Assembly: GCA_039704465.1 (NCBI GenBank)
Contig: JASFAU010000009.1
Span: forward strand, 496,001 to 560,000
Direction: 5' to 3'
Origin: Plasmodiophora brassicae
Taxonomy: Eukaryota; Endomyxa; Phytomyxea; Plasmodiophorida; Plasmodiophoridae
Length of the DNA: 64,000 nt
The notes below the pieces were generated by a model. It had not been told where the DNA came from. It searched no databases and saw only the letters and a list, made by a program, of their open reading frames with translations. The position numbers were made by a program, and so were the translations under genes. Shown here in pieces: positions 9,122 to 19,028 of the stretch (position 1 is the first letter of the stretch; each line of letters opens with the position of its first letter).

Positions 9122-10111
9122 ATGGCCAACGACCGCGAGCCGTCGTACTCGGTCGCGAGCTACGACGAGAACGAAGGGCGGGACTCGCGCGACGGCTTCT
9201 GCTGGAAGCAATTCTGCTGCGCGCTCGTCTGCTTCATGCTCATGCTCGCGTCCGCCGCCATGATCTACATCATCGTTGACAACAACCAGGACAGCGAGCC
9301 GCGTTCGGGCAGTGCCGCGTCGTCGTCCGCCATGGGAGGGACGTCGACGGGCGCGCACGGCAAGAACCCGGTGAGCGGCGGCAAGGAAGGCACCGTGAAA
9401 TCGTTCAACTGGTGCGGTGCCAACAAGCGCCTCGCCGTCCTGACGTTCGACGACGGCCCATCGCCGATTGCCACGCCGAACGTCCTGTCCGACCTGAAGA
9501 ACACGGGCATCAAGGCGACGTTCTTCATGTCGCCCGCTGCCGATGGCGAACCGGATGCGTCCAAGTGCGACCTGGTGAAGCGCATCCTGGCCGATGGGCA
9601 CTCGGTTCAGTCGCACTCGTGGGACCACGTCGACTTCATGCGCCTGAACGACCAGGAGGTGACCGCCAACCTGAACAAGAACAAGCAGTGGCTGAAGGAC
9701 TGCGCCGGCGACCAGGCCGACAAGCTGGAGGCGAACATGTTCCGGCCGCCGTTCGGGTCGTTGGATTACACGCGGGCCCAGTTCGTCTCGAACGAGCTCG
9801 GGTACACGATCGCGACCTGGAACCTGGACAGCGAGGACTTCCGCGGCGGCAACGCGTCCGCCGTCATGGACCGCATCCACGAGAAGTACACGCAGATGGT
9901 CCCCGACAAGCAGGGCTCGGTCATCATCCTCATGCACGACAAGATGTACACCGAGAAGGGGACGCTCGGCGCGATCCCCATGATCAAGAAGTACTTCGAC
10001 AAGCTCGGGTACTCGTTCGGGACGGCGCCGCAGTGCTACAACAAGTGTGACGAGTACGTCGACTTCTGCAAGATGGAGGGCGTCTGGCCAGGCGTGTTCG
10101 AACAGCCCTGA
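9122..10111 (+). CDS. Membrane-anchored NodB-domain polysaccharide deacetylase
   Basis: A carbohydrate esterase family 4 enzyme that removes N-acetyl groups from chitin-like polymers. The ATG at 9122 gives 329 residues: an acidic cytoplasmic tail, one membrane helix (LVCFMLMLASAAMIYIIV, about residues 40-58), a Ser/Gly linker, then the NodB domain. All five CE4 motifs are readable: TFDDGP (motif 1, catalytic base and metal Asp), HSWDHVDF (motif 2, metal His), RPPFGS (motif 3), WNLDSEDF (motif 4) and ILMHDK (motif 5). A Cys-rich end (CYNKC...DFCKMEG) follows. It is intronless. Type II topology places catalysis outside the cell or in the Golgi lumen, consistent with wall or cyst chitin modification. 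Confidence 0.92.
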   Translation: MANDREPSYSVASYDENEGRDSRDGFCWKQFCCALVCFMLMLASAAMIYIIVDNNQDSEPRSGSAASSSAMGGTSTGAHGKNPVSGGKEGTVKSFNWCGANKRLAVLTFDDGPSPIATPNVLSDLKNTGIKATFFMSPAADGEPDASKCDLVKRILADGHSVQSHSWDHVDFMRLNDQEVTANLNKNKQWLKDCAGDQADKLEANMFRPPFGSLDYTRAQFVSNELGYTIATWNLDSEDFRGGNASAVMDRIHEKYTQMVPDKQGSVIILMHDKMYTEKGTLGAIPMIKKYFDKLGYSFGTAPQCYNKCDEYVDFCKMEGVWPGVFEQP

Positions 10112-10190
10112 GCACGTTGGAGCGCCCCCTCCCCCCGCATAGCCTTCCGCTAACGATAAAACCCGTCATTGTATTCTCGATCGACACCAA

Positions 10191-11683
10191 TCAGTGGGGG
10201 GCTCCTGGCGCCGCGCCGACTTGGACAACGAGGGCGCTACCGGCGGGTGTCTTCAGGAACCGGGAGAAGGGGCCCGCCGCCAGAACCTGCTCCACTTCGA
10301 GCCACGCTGGCCTGAACAGGTTGGCGTCGATTGGCGACGCGGCGCCCTTGGTTTCAACGTGAATGACGTCCGCGTCCGCGTCGGTGGCGAACAGCTCGTC
10401 GTAGGCGTGGCGAACGCTCCAGGACAGGTTGACCTGCATCAGGGCGCCTTCCTTGATGAACGTGTTGTAGACGGCTTTGGCGACCAGCAGCCTGTCGTCG
10501 TGGGCGACGGACGTCTCCAGCAGGACGACATGGTCGCTGGAGTCGTCCGAGGACACCGTTTGCGTTTTCACGGGCGGTGTCGCACCGCCGGCCGCCCGAC
10601 GCCGACCTTTCCGATGGAACAGGGCCTCGTACTCGCGGACGGCCACGTAGAATTCGATGCCCTCGACCGCGAACTCGGTCTTGAGGTACTCGGTGAAAGC
10701 GGCGCGCCCGTCATCCGACCGCAGGACGTTCTCGAGCGTGACCAGCCCCGATGAACCGACGCCGGTACGGTCGAAGTCGCGGGCCCACATGATCGGCTTG
10801 ACGAACGCAGTGAACAGGTACACCTCGTAGGTGATGGACACCACCAGCGACTTCAATGGGAACACCGTCGTACCTGATGAAAGGCTGTGATCAGCATCGA
10901 CGGCGCCGCCTTATACTCATGCGGGGCGACTTACTGAATGACGTGAAGACGACGAGGGCGACAGTGCTCAGGGAAACGGAAACGATCCAGACCGCAAAGT
11001 CGAGCTGAAGCTCGCGCTGGAACAGGCGAAATCAGATTCGGACGAAAGGGATTCCCAGTGATGGTTCGAACCAGAATATGGTAGGCGTCGTTAGCGCGTC
11101 GGAGAAGGAATACGAACGTTCCCAGTACAAGCATGCCTGCGAATGACAAGAGTATCCCCAACGTGGACAACGACTGGCTCACACATACTCCTGGGTTGTA
11201 CTGTGCGAATGTAAACCATTGCCACATCACGAAGATCGCAGACAGAAGGGTCGCAGCGAACAGAACGAGTCCGAAGAACGTCTTCGTCACAATGTACGGG
11301 TGAAGAAGCAACCATGACCGTGTGACGATGGCGCCCTTGTGCCCATGGCGACCCTGGAGGATCTTGCCACGCGTCAGCTTCCAGTTCAGGTGGAGCCAGA
11401 CGACGCGCAGTCCAGGAATGACGCTGGTGACGAGCTGGAGCAGTTGAACAAGCAGGAGTGAGGCCAAGCAGGCGTCACGGCCGTTGAAGGGCACAAAGGC
11501 GGCAATTTCGCTGATCCAGTTGGCCAGGAAGAGCACCAGGCACACATGTGGCAGCCGGGTCCGGATGACGGGCGATTTCCCATACCGGATCCAGTAGTAG
11601 TAGAATATAATCGGCCTGTTCAGCAGGCTAACAACAAGAAAGGTGATGAACATATAGTTCTGCCAGCTGTCGTATGTCGGCAT
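10191..11683 (-). CDS. 7TM-RGS receptor-like protein A
   Basis: Heptahelical protein with a C-terminal RGS domain, which accelerates GTP hydrolysis by G-alpha subunits. Exons 11072-11683, 10935-11016 and 10191-10873 add to exactly 459 codons including stop, with introns of 55 nt (GTTCGA...TTCCAG) and 61 nt (GTAAGT...ATCAG). Exon 1 starts MPTYDSWQNYMF and carries six hydrophobic helices; the 82-nt exon 2 carries the seventh (FAVWIVSVSLSTVALVVF). Exon 3 holds the RGS helices (ENVLRSDDGRAAFTEYL, AKAVYNTFIKEGA, FRPAWLEVEQVL) with a Ser/Asp-rich insert. It is in tandem with protein B, which shares both intron positions. The layout resembles plant AtRGS1 and similar protist proteins. Confidence 0.88.
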
Positions 11684-11831
11684 CGTGGGACGACGCAGAC
11701 GATCGCCAACGCGTGGCCGTCGTAGAGGCCGCTAATTGACTATAACGGCGTACCGTTTGATCCCAACAGCACCGGGCCGTACACGGTCGTGGACCCGTCC
11801 GATCGCCGACCAACTGGACAATCGGTCCGAC

Positions 11832-13291
11832 TCATTTATTCTGAGGCGCAGGTGTTCCTATCTGGATGAGCGCGGCCTGAGCGGATGGGTGGCAGATAAA
11901 TCGGACAAACGGCCCTGACTGGAGGACTTGTTTCAGTTCACGCCACGCCGGTTTGAACAGGGAGGCGTCGATCGACGCTTTGCTCCCCTTGATGTCAATG
12001 CGGATGACGTCGGCGGAGACCGATTCGTCGTTGGCGAACAGGTCGTCGTACACCTTGCGAACATCCCCAGACAGGTTGACCTGTAAGACGGCGTCCTCTT
12101 TGATGAAGGTATTGTAGATGGACCTGGCAACGGCCCACTTCTCGTCCATGCCTGAAAGGGCATCTATATATACGCTTTCGTCCCTGTACCTGCTGTTGCT
12201 GCTCGACGCCGACGTGGTCCTATCCCCTATGCGAGAGGACTGCTTCGGCGCCTGCTTCCAGAGAGCATCGTATTTCTCAACAGCTTCGTAAAACTGGATC
12301 GCTTCGACAGCAAACTCGCTCTTGAGGTACTCGGTGAATGCAGCGCGGCAGGCATCTGTTTTGAGTACGGAATCAAGGGACACCTTGTCGGTTAGCGGGG
12401 TAGGCGACGCATCGAACTGTCGAGCCCACAGGATGGGCTTGCCGAATAGGACGAACGTGTACACTTCGTACGTTATAGCTACAAGCACCGGCACCAACGG
12501 GAACGCTATGGGCAGACCCTTTGTCAGGAAACGGGTGTGGGAAGTTGCACGAACTTACAGGGTGAAGAAACGGTGAAGGTAACGGCCGCTATACTAGTTG
12601 TAGAAACAACCCATACGAAGAAATCGAGGTAAAGCTCCCGCTGAACAAAGCGGACGTGTGAGTGATCTCGATATGGACGTTGTGCGCCCAATCCACTTAC
12701 CCAAATGTGGTAAGCGTCGTTGGCATGGCGCAGTGAGTACACGGAAGCAGCCAGCCGAATCATTCCCATGAAGGAGAAGGCGATGAACACGCCGGATCCG
12801 GTCGGGCTCAGGCAGACGTCGGGGTTGTACTGCGAATACAGGAACCACTCGACGACGATGAACACTGTTGACAGGACGGCACCGACGAAGAGCAGGAATG
12901 CAAAGAACGGCTTCGTGACAACGAACTTGTGTCGAAGCAACCACGAGGCAGGTGAGCCACTACGGGCCTGTAGCTTGTCTCGAGTGAGTTTCCAGTTGAA
13001 GTGAAGCCACCCCGCACGAAGGTTGGGGATGATGGTGGTCACCAAATTCGGCCAGCGAGACAGCAGCAACGGCACCCAGCAGGTCACGCTCCCCACAGGC
13101 ACGAAGCTCGCGAGTTCGGTGGCCCATATGGAAACAAACAGTACGACGCAGGCATGTGGGAGCCTGTTTCGAATGACGGGCGAGTCGCCGTGCCTGGCAC
13201 AGTACAGGTACAGATAAACAGGCCGGTTCGCCATTGTAACCGCGAGAACGGCACTGAAAAGGTAGTGATACCACTCGTCAAGCGTCGGCAT
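11832..13291 (-). CDS. 7TM-RGS receptor-like protein B
   Basis: Tandem paralogue of the preceding gene. Exons 12701-13291, 12559-12640 and 11832-12505 give exactly 449 codons including stop. Introns are 60 nt (GTAAGT...GTTCAG) and 53 nt (GTAAGT...CCATAG) at the same positions and phases as in protein A, with the middle exon again 82 nt. The start MPTLDEWYHYLF matches protein A's MPTYDSW, so I prefer 13291 over a longer open frame. The RGS domain is intact (LDSVLKTDACRAAFTEYL, ARSIYNTFIKEDAV, FKPAWRELKQVL). Differences are concentrated in the Ser-rich insert and loops, suggesting that ligand or G-alpha preference may differ. Confidence 0.88.
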
Positions 13292-13546
13292 GGGGGGTGC
13301 CACCACCGTGGATAGCAAGGGAAGGTAGGGTAATCGATTGCACAGTACCTGCGATCAAATCAGACCCCACGAAGACGTTAGGTCCACAATGCCATAGATA
13401 CATGCGTCTGGGGTCGACCAGCAAAGGCAGCATGTGGCCACTGTAGGTGCAACCCATATGGCAATACGTGGCACAGCCACTGTGACGGATATACTTGCAG
13501 GCCGTCTACTCTACTGGTTCTGCTCAGTGTTGTCACCGTTGTCTTC

Positions 13547-13923
13547 TTGGACAAGGGCGTTCGGCGAGGAGCCCGCCTGATACGCGAGATGGGCGACGTT
13601 GCGCTTCAGGATGAGTTCTCTCCTGAGCTCTGCCTGCGCAAACTGCAGCAGCATGGAGGCGTCACCAGCTGGATGCTCATGAACGCCCAAGGTACTGGAA
13701 ACGCCAACGATGCGAGCATGCGGTTGTTAACCGGGCGGATGCAGCGATCCCGATTAAGGCCGAAGGCATGGACGCGAAGAAGATGGTGCAAATGGCCGCG
13801 TTGTCATCGGAACTGATTCTGCTGACACAAAAGTTCCTCGATGGCGAGAAACAACTGAACGAAGAGCAGGTCGCCCCAGGCACGGACGTGGTCGCTATGC
13901 ACGACGAAGTGAATGTGGCCTGA
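13547..13923 (+). CDS. Small hypothetical gene with a frame change
   Basis: Two adjacent forward frames look protein-like. About 13547-13700 (DVALQDEFSPELCLRKLQQHGG) and about 13705-13923 (AEGMDAKKMVQMAALSSE, then LILLTQKFLDGEKQLNEEQV, ending HDEVNVA). The join near 13700 needs a frame change. I found no normal-sized intron there, so this is either a broken gene or an error in the sequence. Mostly helical and acidic at the C-terminus. No family recognised. Confidence 0.35.
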
Positions 13924-14335
13924 GCGTGGAGTGCAAGCAGTACTGAGGCGCCTGTTGCAGAATCGACTAGTGACCCTGCGCTTGAGGACGCTCAAAGGAG
14001 AACTGATAATTACACCTGGTAGGGCGATTGTCTCTTTTGGTTCTCCAGTTCTATAGCTGAGCGTGTCACCGTCAGACAAGGAATTCACTCTCGTGACAAC
14101 ACAGGGCATGTCCCACGTCGAGGCGCCGAAGAAAGTCGAGGCGGAATCATAACCCCAACATCAGAGGCACATACACAGAACGGTTTCCTTGCATGTACCT
14201 ATCAACTGCCGCATTGCTGAAGCGTCCGTTGGTCGCCTGACAATCCCGAGGTCGGCATGCGTAGCACCGTAAGCCACAAGAAGTAAACAGTCGTACAGAG
14301 AGGCGATTGCCGATTGGTCGCCAGTAGGTCGCACG
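13924..14335. other. Intergenic, nothing recognised
   Basis: No coherent frame, repeat or RNA gene seen. Confidence 0.5.
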
Positions 14336-14845
14336 ATGTTCCCGTGCAGTGCCCGCCCAAAATGGGCTCGAACGTATCATGAAAATCGGGTCGCCCTCTT
14401 GTCCGAACCAATTTTGAACCCGCCATTCTGCAGTCATTGTCATTTGGCGATCGAGATGATTCGGTGCGGCTGGGCCCAGCGTCTGGGTCGACGCTGGGCG
14501 GGCGATGTCGCCGTTGCCAAGGGTGGCGAACCGAGTACGGCGGTTTCCAAGCCTGCGCCGCCCAGACCGGCGACGGAGGCGTCGCACGCGCCTGCTGCGA
14601 AGGCCGGGAAGCCGGGCAGCCGGGCAGGATCCTGGCAGGAGCGCCTGGGATACTTCGCAACAGGGGTCGCGGTGACGGCTGCGTTCGGCTACGCTCGGCT
14701 TCGTGAAGATATCTGGGCGTCATCGGCGCGTATCGATGACGCTGTCAGCGCCATTGACGCGCGCGTCAAGGCGCTGGAGCGCAAGCTGAGGACGAACGGC
14801 AACCATCAACAGCATCACGAATCAGTGTCCGACGCCTCATCATAA
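14336..14845 (+). CDS. Hypothetical single-pass membrane protein, start uncertain
   Basis: The C-terminal half looks real: a low-complexity Ala/Pro/Lys segment, one hydrophobic helix (YFATGVAVTAAFGYA), then a short coiled coil (ARIDDAVSAIDARVKALERK) and a His/Ser tail, stopping at 14845. The first 50 or so residues of the open frame look non-coding, so the true start is probably an internal site or an exon boundary near 14500. It is convergent with the DHHC gene (119 bp between stops). A tail-anchored organelle adaptor is possible but not supported by any motif. Confidence 0.4.
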   Translation: MFPCSARPKWARTYHENRVALLSEPILNPPFCSHCHLAIEMIRCGWAQRLGRRWAGDVAVAKGGEPSTAVSKPAPPRPATEASHAPAAKAGKPGSRAGSWQERLGYFATGVAVTAAFGYARLREDIWASSARIDDAVSAIDARVKALERKLRTNGNHQQHHESVSDASS

Positions 14846-14963
14846 CTGCAGCATGTCGTTCTAGTCACTAAACCCGGGCTACATAATCCAGGTTCACAGA
14901 ATGCTGATCATGTCGCCTGCATCGCTCATGGCAACGTCGCTTTATTCGCGGAACGAAACACGG

Positions 14964-16058
14964 TCACGCTTCGACCCGCTGGTGACCGTTGCTAAAGCCG
15001 CCGCTCATCTCGTCGAGGCGCTGCGTGGCAGTTGGATTCGGTTGATCGGCCATGGCATGCACCTTTTTCGACGGCGAAACTGGCAAGATCCACAGGAGTA
15101 GCGAACCATCACCGAACACTGCCATGGTTCGATTTAGCAGAGAAGAACGAGTGACGTACGACAGAACGCGTCACCTGACTGCAGGTTCGCCCATGTCCCG
15201 TGGTTGTATTTGTGCAACCAGTTATGTTGTACGCCTTTCTCGGAAAGCTTCTTCCACTGTTGCAGGTTCTCCACGTACTCGATCCACGTGAGATTGCGGG
15301 CAACGAGCCAGATGTGCCGCTTCAGGTAGAGAGCAGCAACAACGAATACACAGAATTGCACAGCAACGGACACCACGAAGGCAAATACGCCAGGGAAGGA
15401 GGTCTGATATCCACAATTTCATCAGCGACATCATTGGAAGATGAACAGGGTGGGGCGCCAACCCATGATCTATCCGCATTCGTGCAGGTTATGACAAGGC
15501 TGACGGCGGATCCGACGCACGCGTACAAGAGGGCCAGCGTGTAGAACTTCAGGTTTTTCGCTCCAACGCAGGTTCCAAGCAGCCAGCTGTAAGCGCGCCG
15601 CATCAGACTTCAGTTCGCGAACAAGGATTCGACGCGAGTCATTCCCCCACCAGTGATAGTTCATTCGTAAAATACATCGCCCACACTGGCTGCAGTGATG
15701 CGATCGTGGTACTTTGATGACATCACAGTCCCGGCATGTCATTCCAAGTTTACCGTTTGCGGTTGTATCGTCAGGCTCAGCGACGTCCGGCTCATTGCCC
15801 TTCTCAATCGTCCCAGGCATGACCATCACGAACGACGCAAGCGATACAGCGAACAGGGCGTACAGAGCCAGCGATATTGCAAGCATGAAAACCTTACTGG
15901 CCTGGTGTCGTAGTCAGACGATTAGCATCGCCGGAGGTTGGCAAGCACGAGACGGTCACCTGATACTCAGCAGTCATCATAATTGGCGGGCCCGTGATTG
16001 CAGCAGTAGCCACGATGCAGGCGAGCGTCACGACAGCTCGCGGTGATAAGCCACCCAT
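14964..16058 (-). CDS. DHHC-family S-acyltransferase with N-Y-H-C active site
   Basis: Protein palmitoyltransferase family, polytopic in Golgi or plasma membrane. Five exons join in phase. ATG at 16058 (MGGLSPRAVVTLACI; two helices), then KVFMLAISLALYALFAVSL. The zinc-binding cysteine-rich core follows (CRDCDVIKVPRSHHCSQCG, RCILRMNYH). Intron GTGGGG...TTACAG rejoins as NYHC-WLLGTCVGAKNLKFY, then a helix, another intron, and the TM4 region with LTWIEYVENL, the place of the conserved TTxE motif. After intron GTGACG...GGCAG comes SVFGDGSLLLWILP, the usual end of the catalytic region. Only the tetrad is unusual: N-Y-H-C instead of D-H-H-C, without the following Pro. Divergent from NUP85. Confidence 0.8.
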
Positions 16059-16397
16059 TGTTGACTGCCTACCTAGGCTAACAACTAGTGTGGATGCAGC
16101 GAGGTTGGCGCCAAACCAGTGTGAGTCTCCATGCGCAGGAGTTACAGAGACGCAGCGGCCTCCAAACCGGTACACAATTCGCAACGATGCCACCCATCAT
16201 ACGGCCGTTATGGGCAATCAAAGCACTTGGCATTCTGGCATTTCAGACACGGTCTCGTACACAAACCGGTTGTGCATACCTGCCTACACGCCTGCAACGT
16301 CGCTTCCCCAGTCATGTCGGCAGTCGACGGGTGCTTCCTCGTAGTGTCCCGGAGTCCGGATCAGCGGGTTTCGGAGTCGAACGTGCGGAAGTTGACC
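16059..16397. promoter_or_regulatory. Divergent promoter region, DHHC gene / NUP85
   Basis: 339 bp between two divergent start codons. No TATA box or repeat seen; presumably both promoters and 5' UTRs. Confidence 0.5.
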
Positions 16398-18851
16398 ATG
16401 AGCACACCAGCGGCGTGCTCGTTCGGGTCGGCCGTCGACGTCGCCGTCTTGCCTGATGGCACAGATGCGCGCATGACAGTGAAATCACTGCAGGACTACT
16501 CGCCGTACACAACGGTATGGGACCGGCGTACTGAAAGTGCCCGGCGCTGTCGTTGATTGCGGTCGATGTTCCAGTTGTTGCAGAACTGGCATCAGGTTTT
16601 CGAGACGGTCCACATTGGGCTGCAGGAATGTGATCCGGCAGATCGCTCTGCCTTCATTGTTGATTCGTCATCCCGATACATCGCCGAACTCGGAAGTTTC
16701 AGGGATGCGGCTGGTGAGCTGGACGGCCAGGTTCGCATTGCCGAGTCTATCTGGCTTCTTTCACACGGTATGCCACCTTGCACAAGTAGGGGCTTTTTCT
16801 GAAACTAACCGTCGCCCCAGTTATGTTCGTCCTGCCGTATGAATCCATTTCGAGGCAAATCGTTTCCTGGTTCCACTTTCACAACGCTCCCACTCGGCAA
16901 CATCCGGAACGCGGGGCGAGTCTATGGAAACGGGTGACCAGGTGCAACCATCGCCGTTCATGATACTTGCAAGTTGACTGACCGCGTGATGCCAGTTTAA
17001 CCGTTCAAGGGTATTTGACCGATGCTGTGAAACTAATTTCCGCTGAGGGCGCAACGGACTTCGATACTGTCGCTGGCGAACTCTGCAAACTACTCCAGGC
17101 TGTGCCTATTCTCGGTCTGCTGCTTCAGTCAATTCGCAGCTGGCATCCGTAACCGAATGGCGGCAGATCCGAAAAACGTCAGGATGACTGCTGGCCGATT
17201 CGACGAGGCGTTCCGAAACTTCCAGCAGAAGTGTGCATATTTCTCACAATTGCCTGATGTAGCGTCTTCACCGGGTACGTCCCGTTTGCGTTCGTCTTTG
17301 TCTCCTTGTTCACATGGGATCTGTAGACTTGCAGTTGTTAGCCAAGGTTGTCTCTGGTGATATTGACGCGATTATGATGGCTGCGGATGGCAACTGGCTC
17401 TATGGAACCATTGCCGTGCTCGTGTTTGCGAGTCCCTTCGCAGCCAAGAATGACCTCGGTGACATTGTCGCTGCTTGCCAGTCGTCGTCGCAGGTCGGCT
17501 TGGTTTATCGTTTACCAGAAACTTCTCTAATCGGTACGCATGTCAGAATTCCTTGGCGAACACAGTTCCGTATGAAGAGACATTGGTTAACATTATGTCG
17601 AATGACGCGTCGTCTGGGCTTGCGTCAATCCGGTACGGAATCGTTTGACTTTCCGTTTAGCGTATGTCAATGTTTGCGCTTTAGAAACCAGCTGGGCCTG
17701 CCGTGGCTCGAGGCGCATTTGTGCGACCTACTGCACGTAGCCGGATGTCATATTCGTCCCGCTGAAGTACGGTCGTGCATGGTGTGAGCATCTGCGCCAG
17801 TCCTGACTGAGATGCTCAGGACGGTGTTTCGCTAAGGCAAAAGTTCTTGTTCGAGTTTGGAAGTGCGGTTCTGGCTGATTCAAAACTTTGGCTACTTGCT
17901 CCCGCGTACCTGGTCCAATGTGGCAACCTGGGTATGGCGTGGCTTTCGCAACCGTCATGTGTTGGCTAACTGTGCGGCAGGAAGGGAAACGTTCCGCCAG
18001 GGTCTTTGGCGTCATGTCGATTCAGAGTTCGCAGCTGAGAAGGCGATCGATATTTGTCAGAGACTCCAGATGCAGGATGAGAGCTCTGCTATCTGCAAAA
18101 TGGTATTCCTAAACGACTCACGCTGGAACGGCCTGACTCATGTCGCTGTTTCAGATGTCAGCAAACGCTCTTGAGCACAGTCGTCCAGGAAGCGCTTTTT
18201 TATGGGAGCTGCGTGCTAACGATGTGCTGACCGCTGCTCGCATCGTTCAAGACCTCGTCGATCAGTTTATCGCGTCTGATGCATCGCCGAGGTTTCTTCC
18301 ATAGCCTCTTTCCCTACCATTGATGTTGAGTAGCTAGTAGGATATCTCGAGGGCACCTCGAAGAAATGATTGCCGCGTGCGCCGAGCCACCGTCATCCTT
18401 GTTGAGCCTTTGCGCGGCGCGAAGCTTACTCGATCAGGTAAGTAGGTGCCTGGTGGTCATGTTTCTGCAGTTAATCGAAATGCTGAACGACAGAAGGATC
18501 CCGCGAACCGGTTGACGTATGCAGCGTCGTTCTTGCGCCGTGCCGACTATCAGAACAGACAACTCGGTCGTACTTTAACGCTAACTGATTTGTGGGCGAT
18601 GTGTTAACATGCGATCTTTTGCAGACATCTTCGTGGCCAAGAAGACTGCCGCAATCTTGGTCGATGCTCCAACTTTGGCCGTCCAGGCGAAGCTCACCCG
18701 TGATGACATCGGCACCCTGATGCGCCTGCTCGCAGACGCTCCCGACAAGAACGTCGACAGTGTCATGCTTCCCGCCAGGCACGCCCTGGTCACCGCCATG
18801 GCGCACGTCTGCCTTCGGGACAGGTCCAAGCTCGTCCTGCCATTCGCATAA
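16398..18851 (+). CDS. NUP85: Nucleoporin NUP85 (Y-complex)
   Basis: Helical scaffold nucleoporin of the Nup107-160 (Y) complex. Many short exons. Exon 1 (16398-16514) is followed by a 60-nt intron (GTATGG...TTCCAG), then LLQNWHQVFETVHIGLQ, RIAESIWLLSH and IVSWFHFHNAPT. LWKRVTSLTVQGYLTDAVKL follows, matching the conserved 'W..v..Lvl.G....A...L' stretch, then ELCKLLQAVPIL. Later exons carry DIDAIMMAADGNWL, WSNVATWVWRGF, AIDICQRLQMQDESSAICKM, joined across intron GTATTCC...TTTCAG to EHSRPGSAFLWELRANDV. The last exon (about 18630-18851) is TRDDIGTLMRLLADAP to LVLPFA. Assignment rests on the ordered match of these segments to metazoan NUP85; exon joins near 17050-17160 and 18310-18500 are uncertain. 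Confidence 0.7.
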
Positions 18852-19028
18852 TAAACACCTGCTCACGGCGAATACTCCAGCCGCGTAACCAGTGGCACTA
18901 CGTCCCGGGTCGAGTAATAATAGGACGTAGTTCCCACTAACGTGAACAGTGCAGCAGTGGCAGTGCGCCCAGTCTGCGGATCGAAACGCCGTGGCCAACA
19001 GTCAGCTGTCTGTTACGACTGTGGCGTG

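Noticed and set aside
9071..9937. 288-codon reverse-strand open frame over the NodB deacetylase gene
   Set aside because: It is antisense to a protein with all five CE4 motifs. Its composition (Val/Arg/His-rich, no hydrophobic core) is typical of a GC-rich shadow frame.
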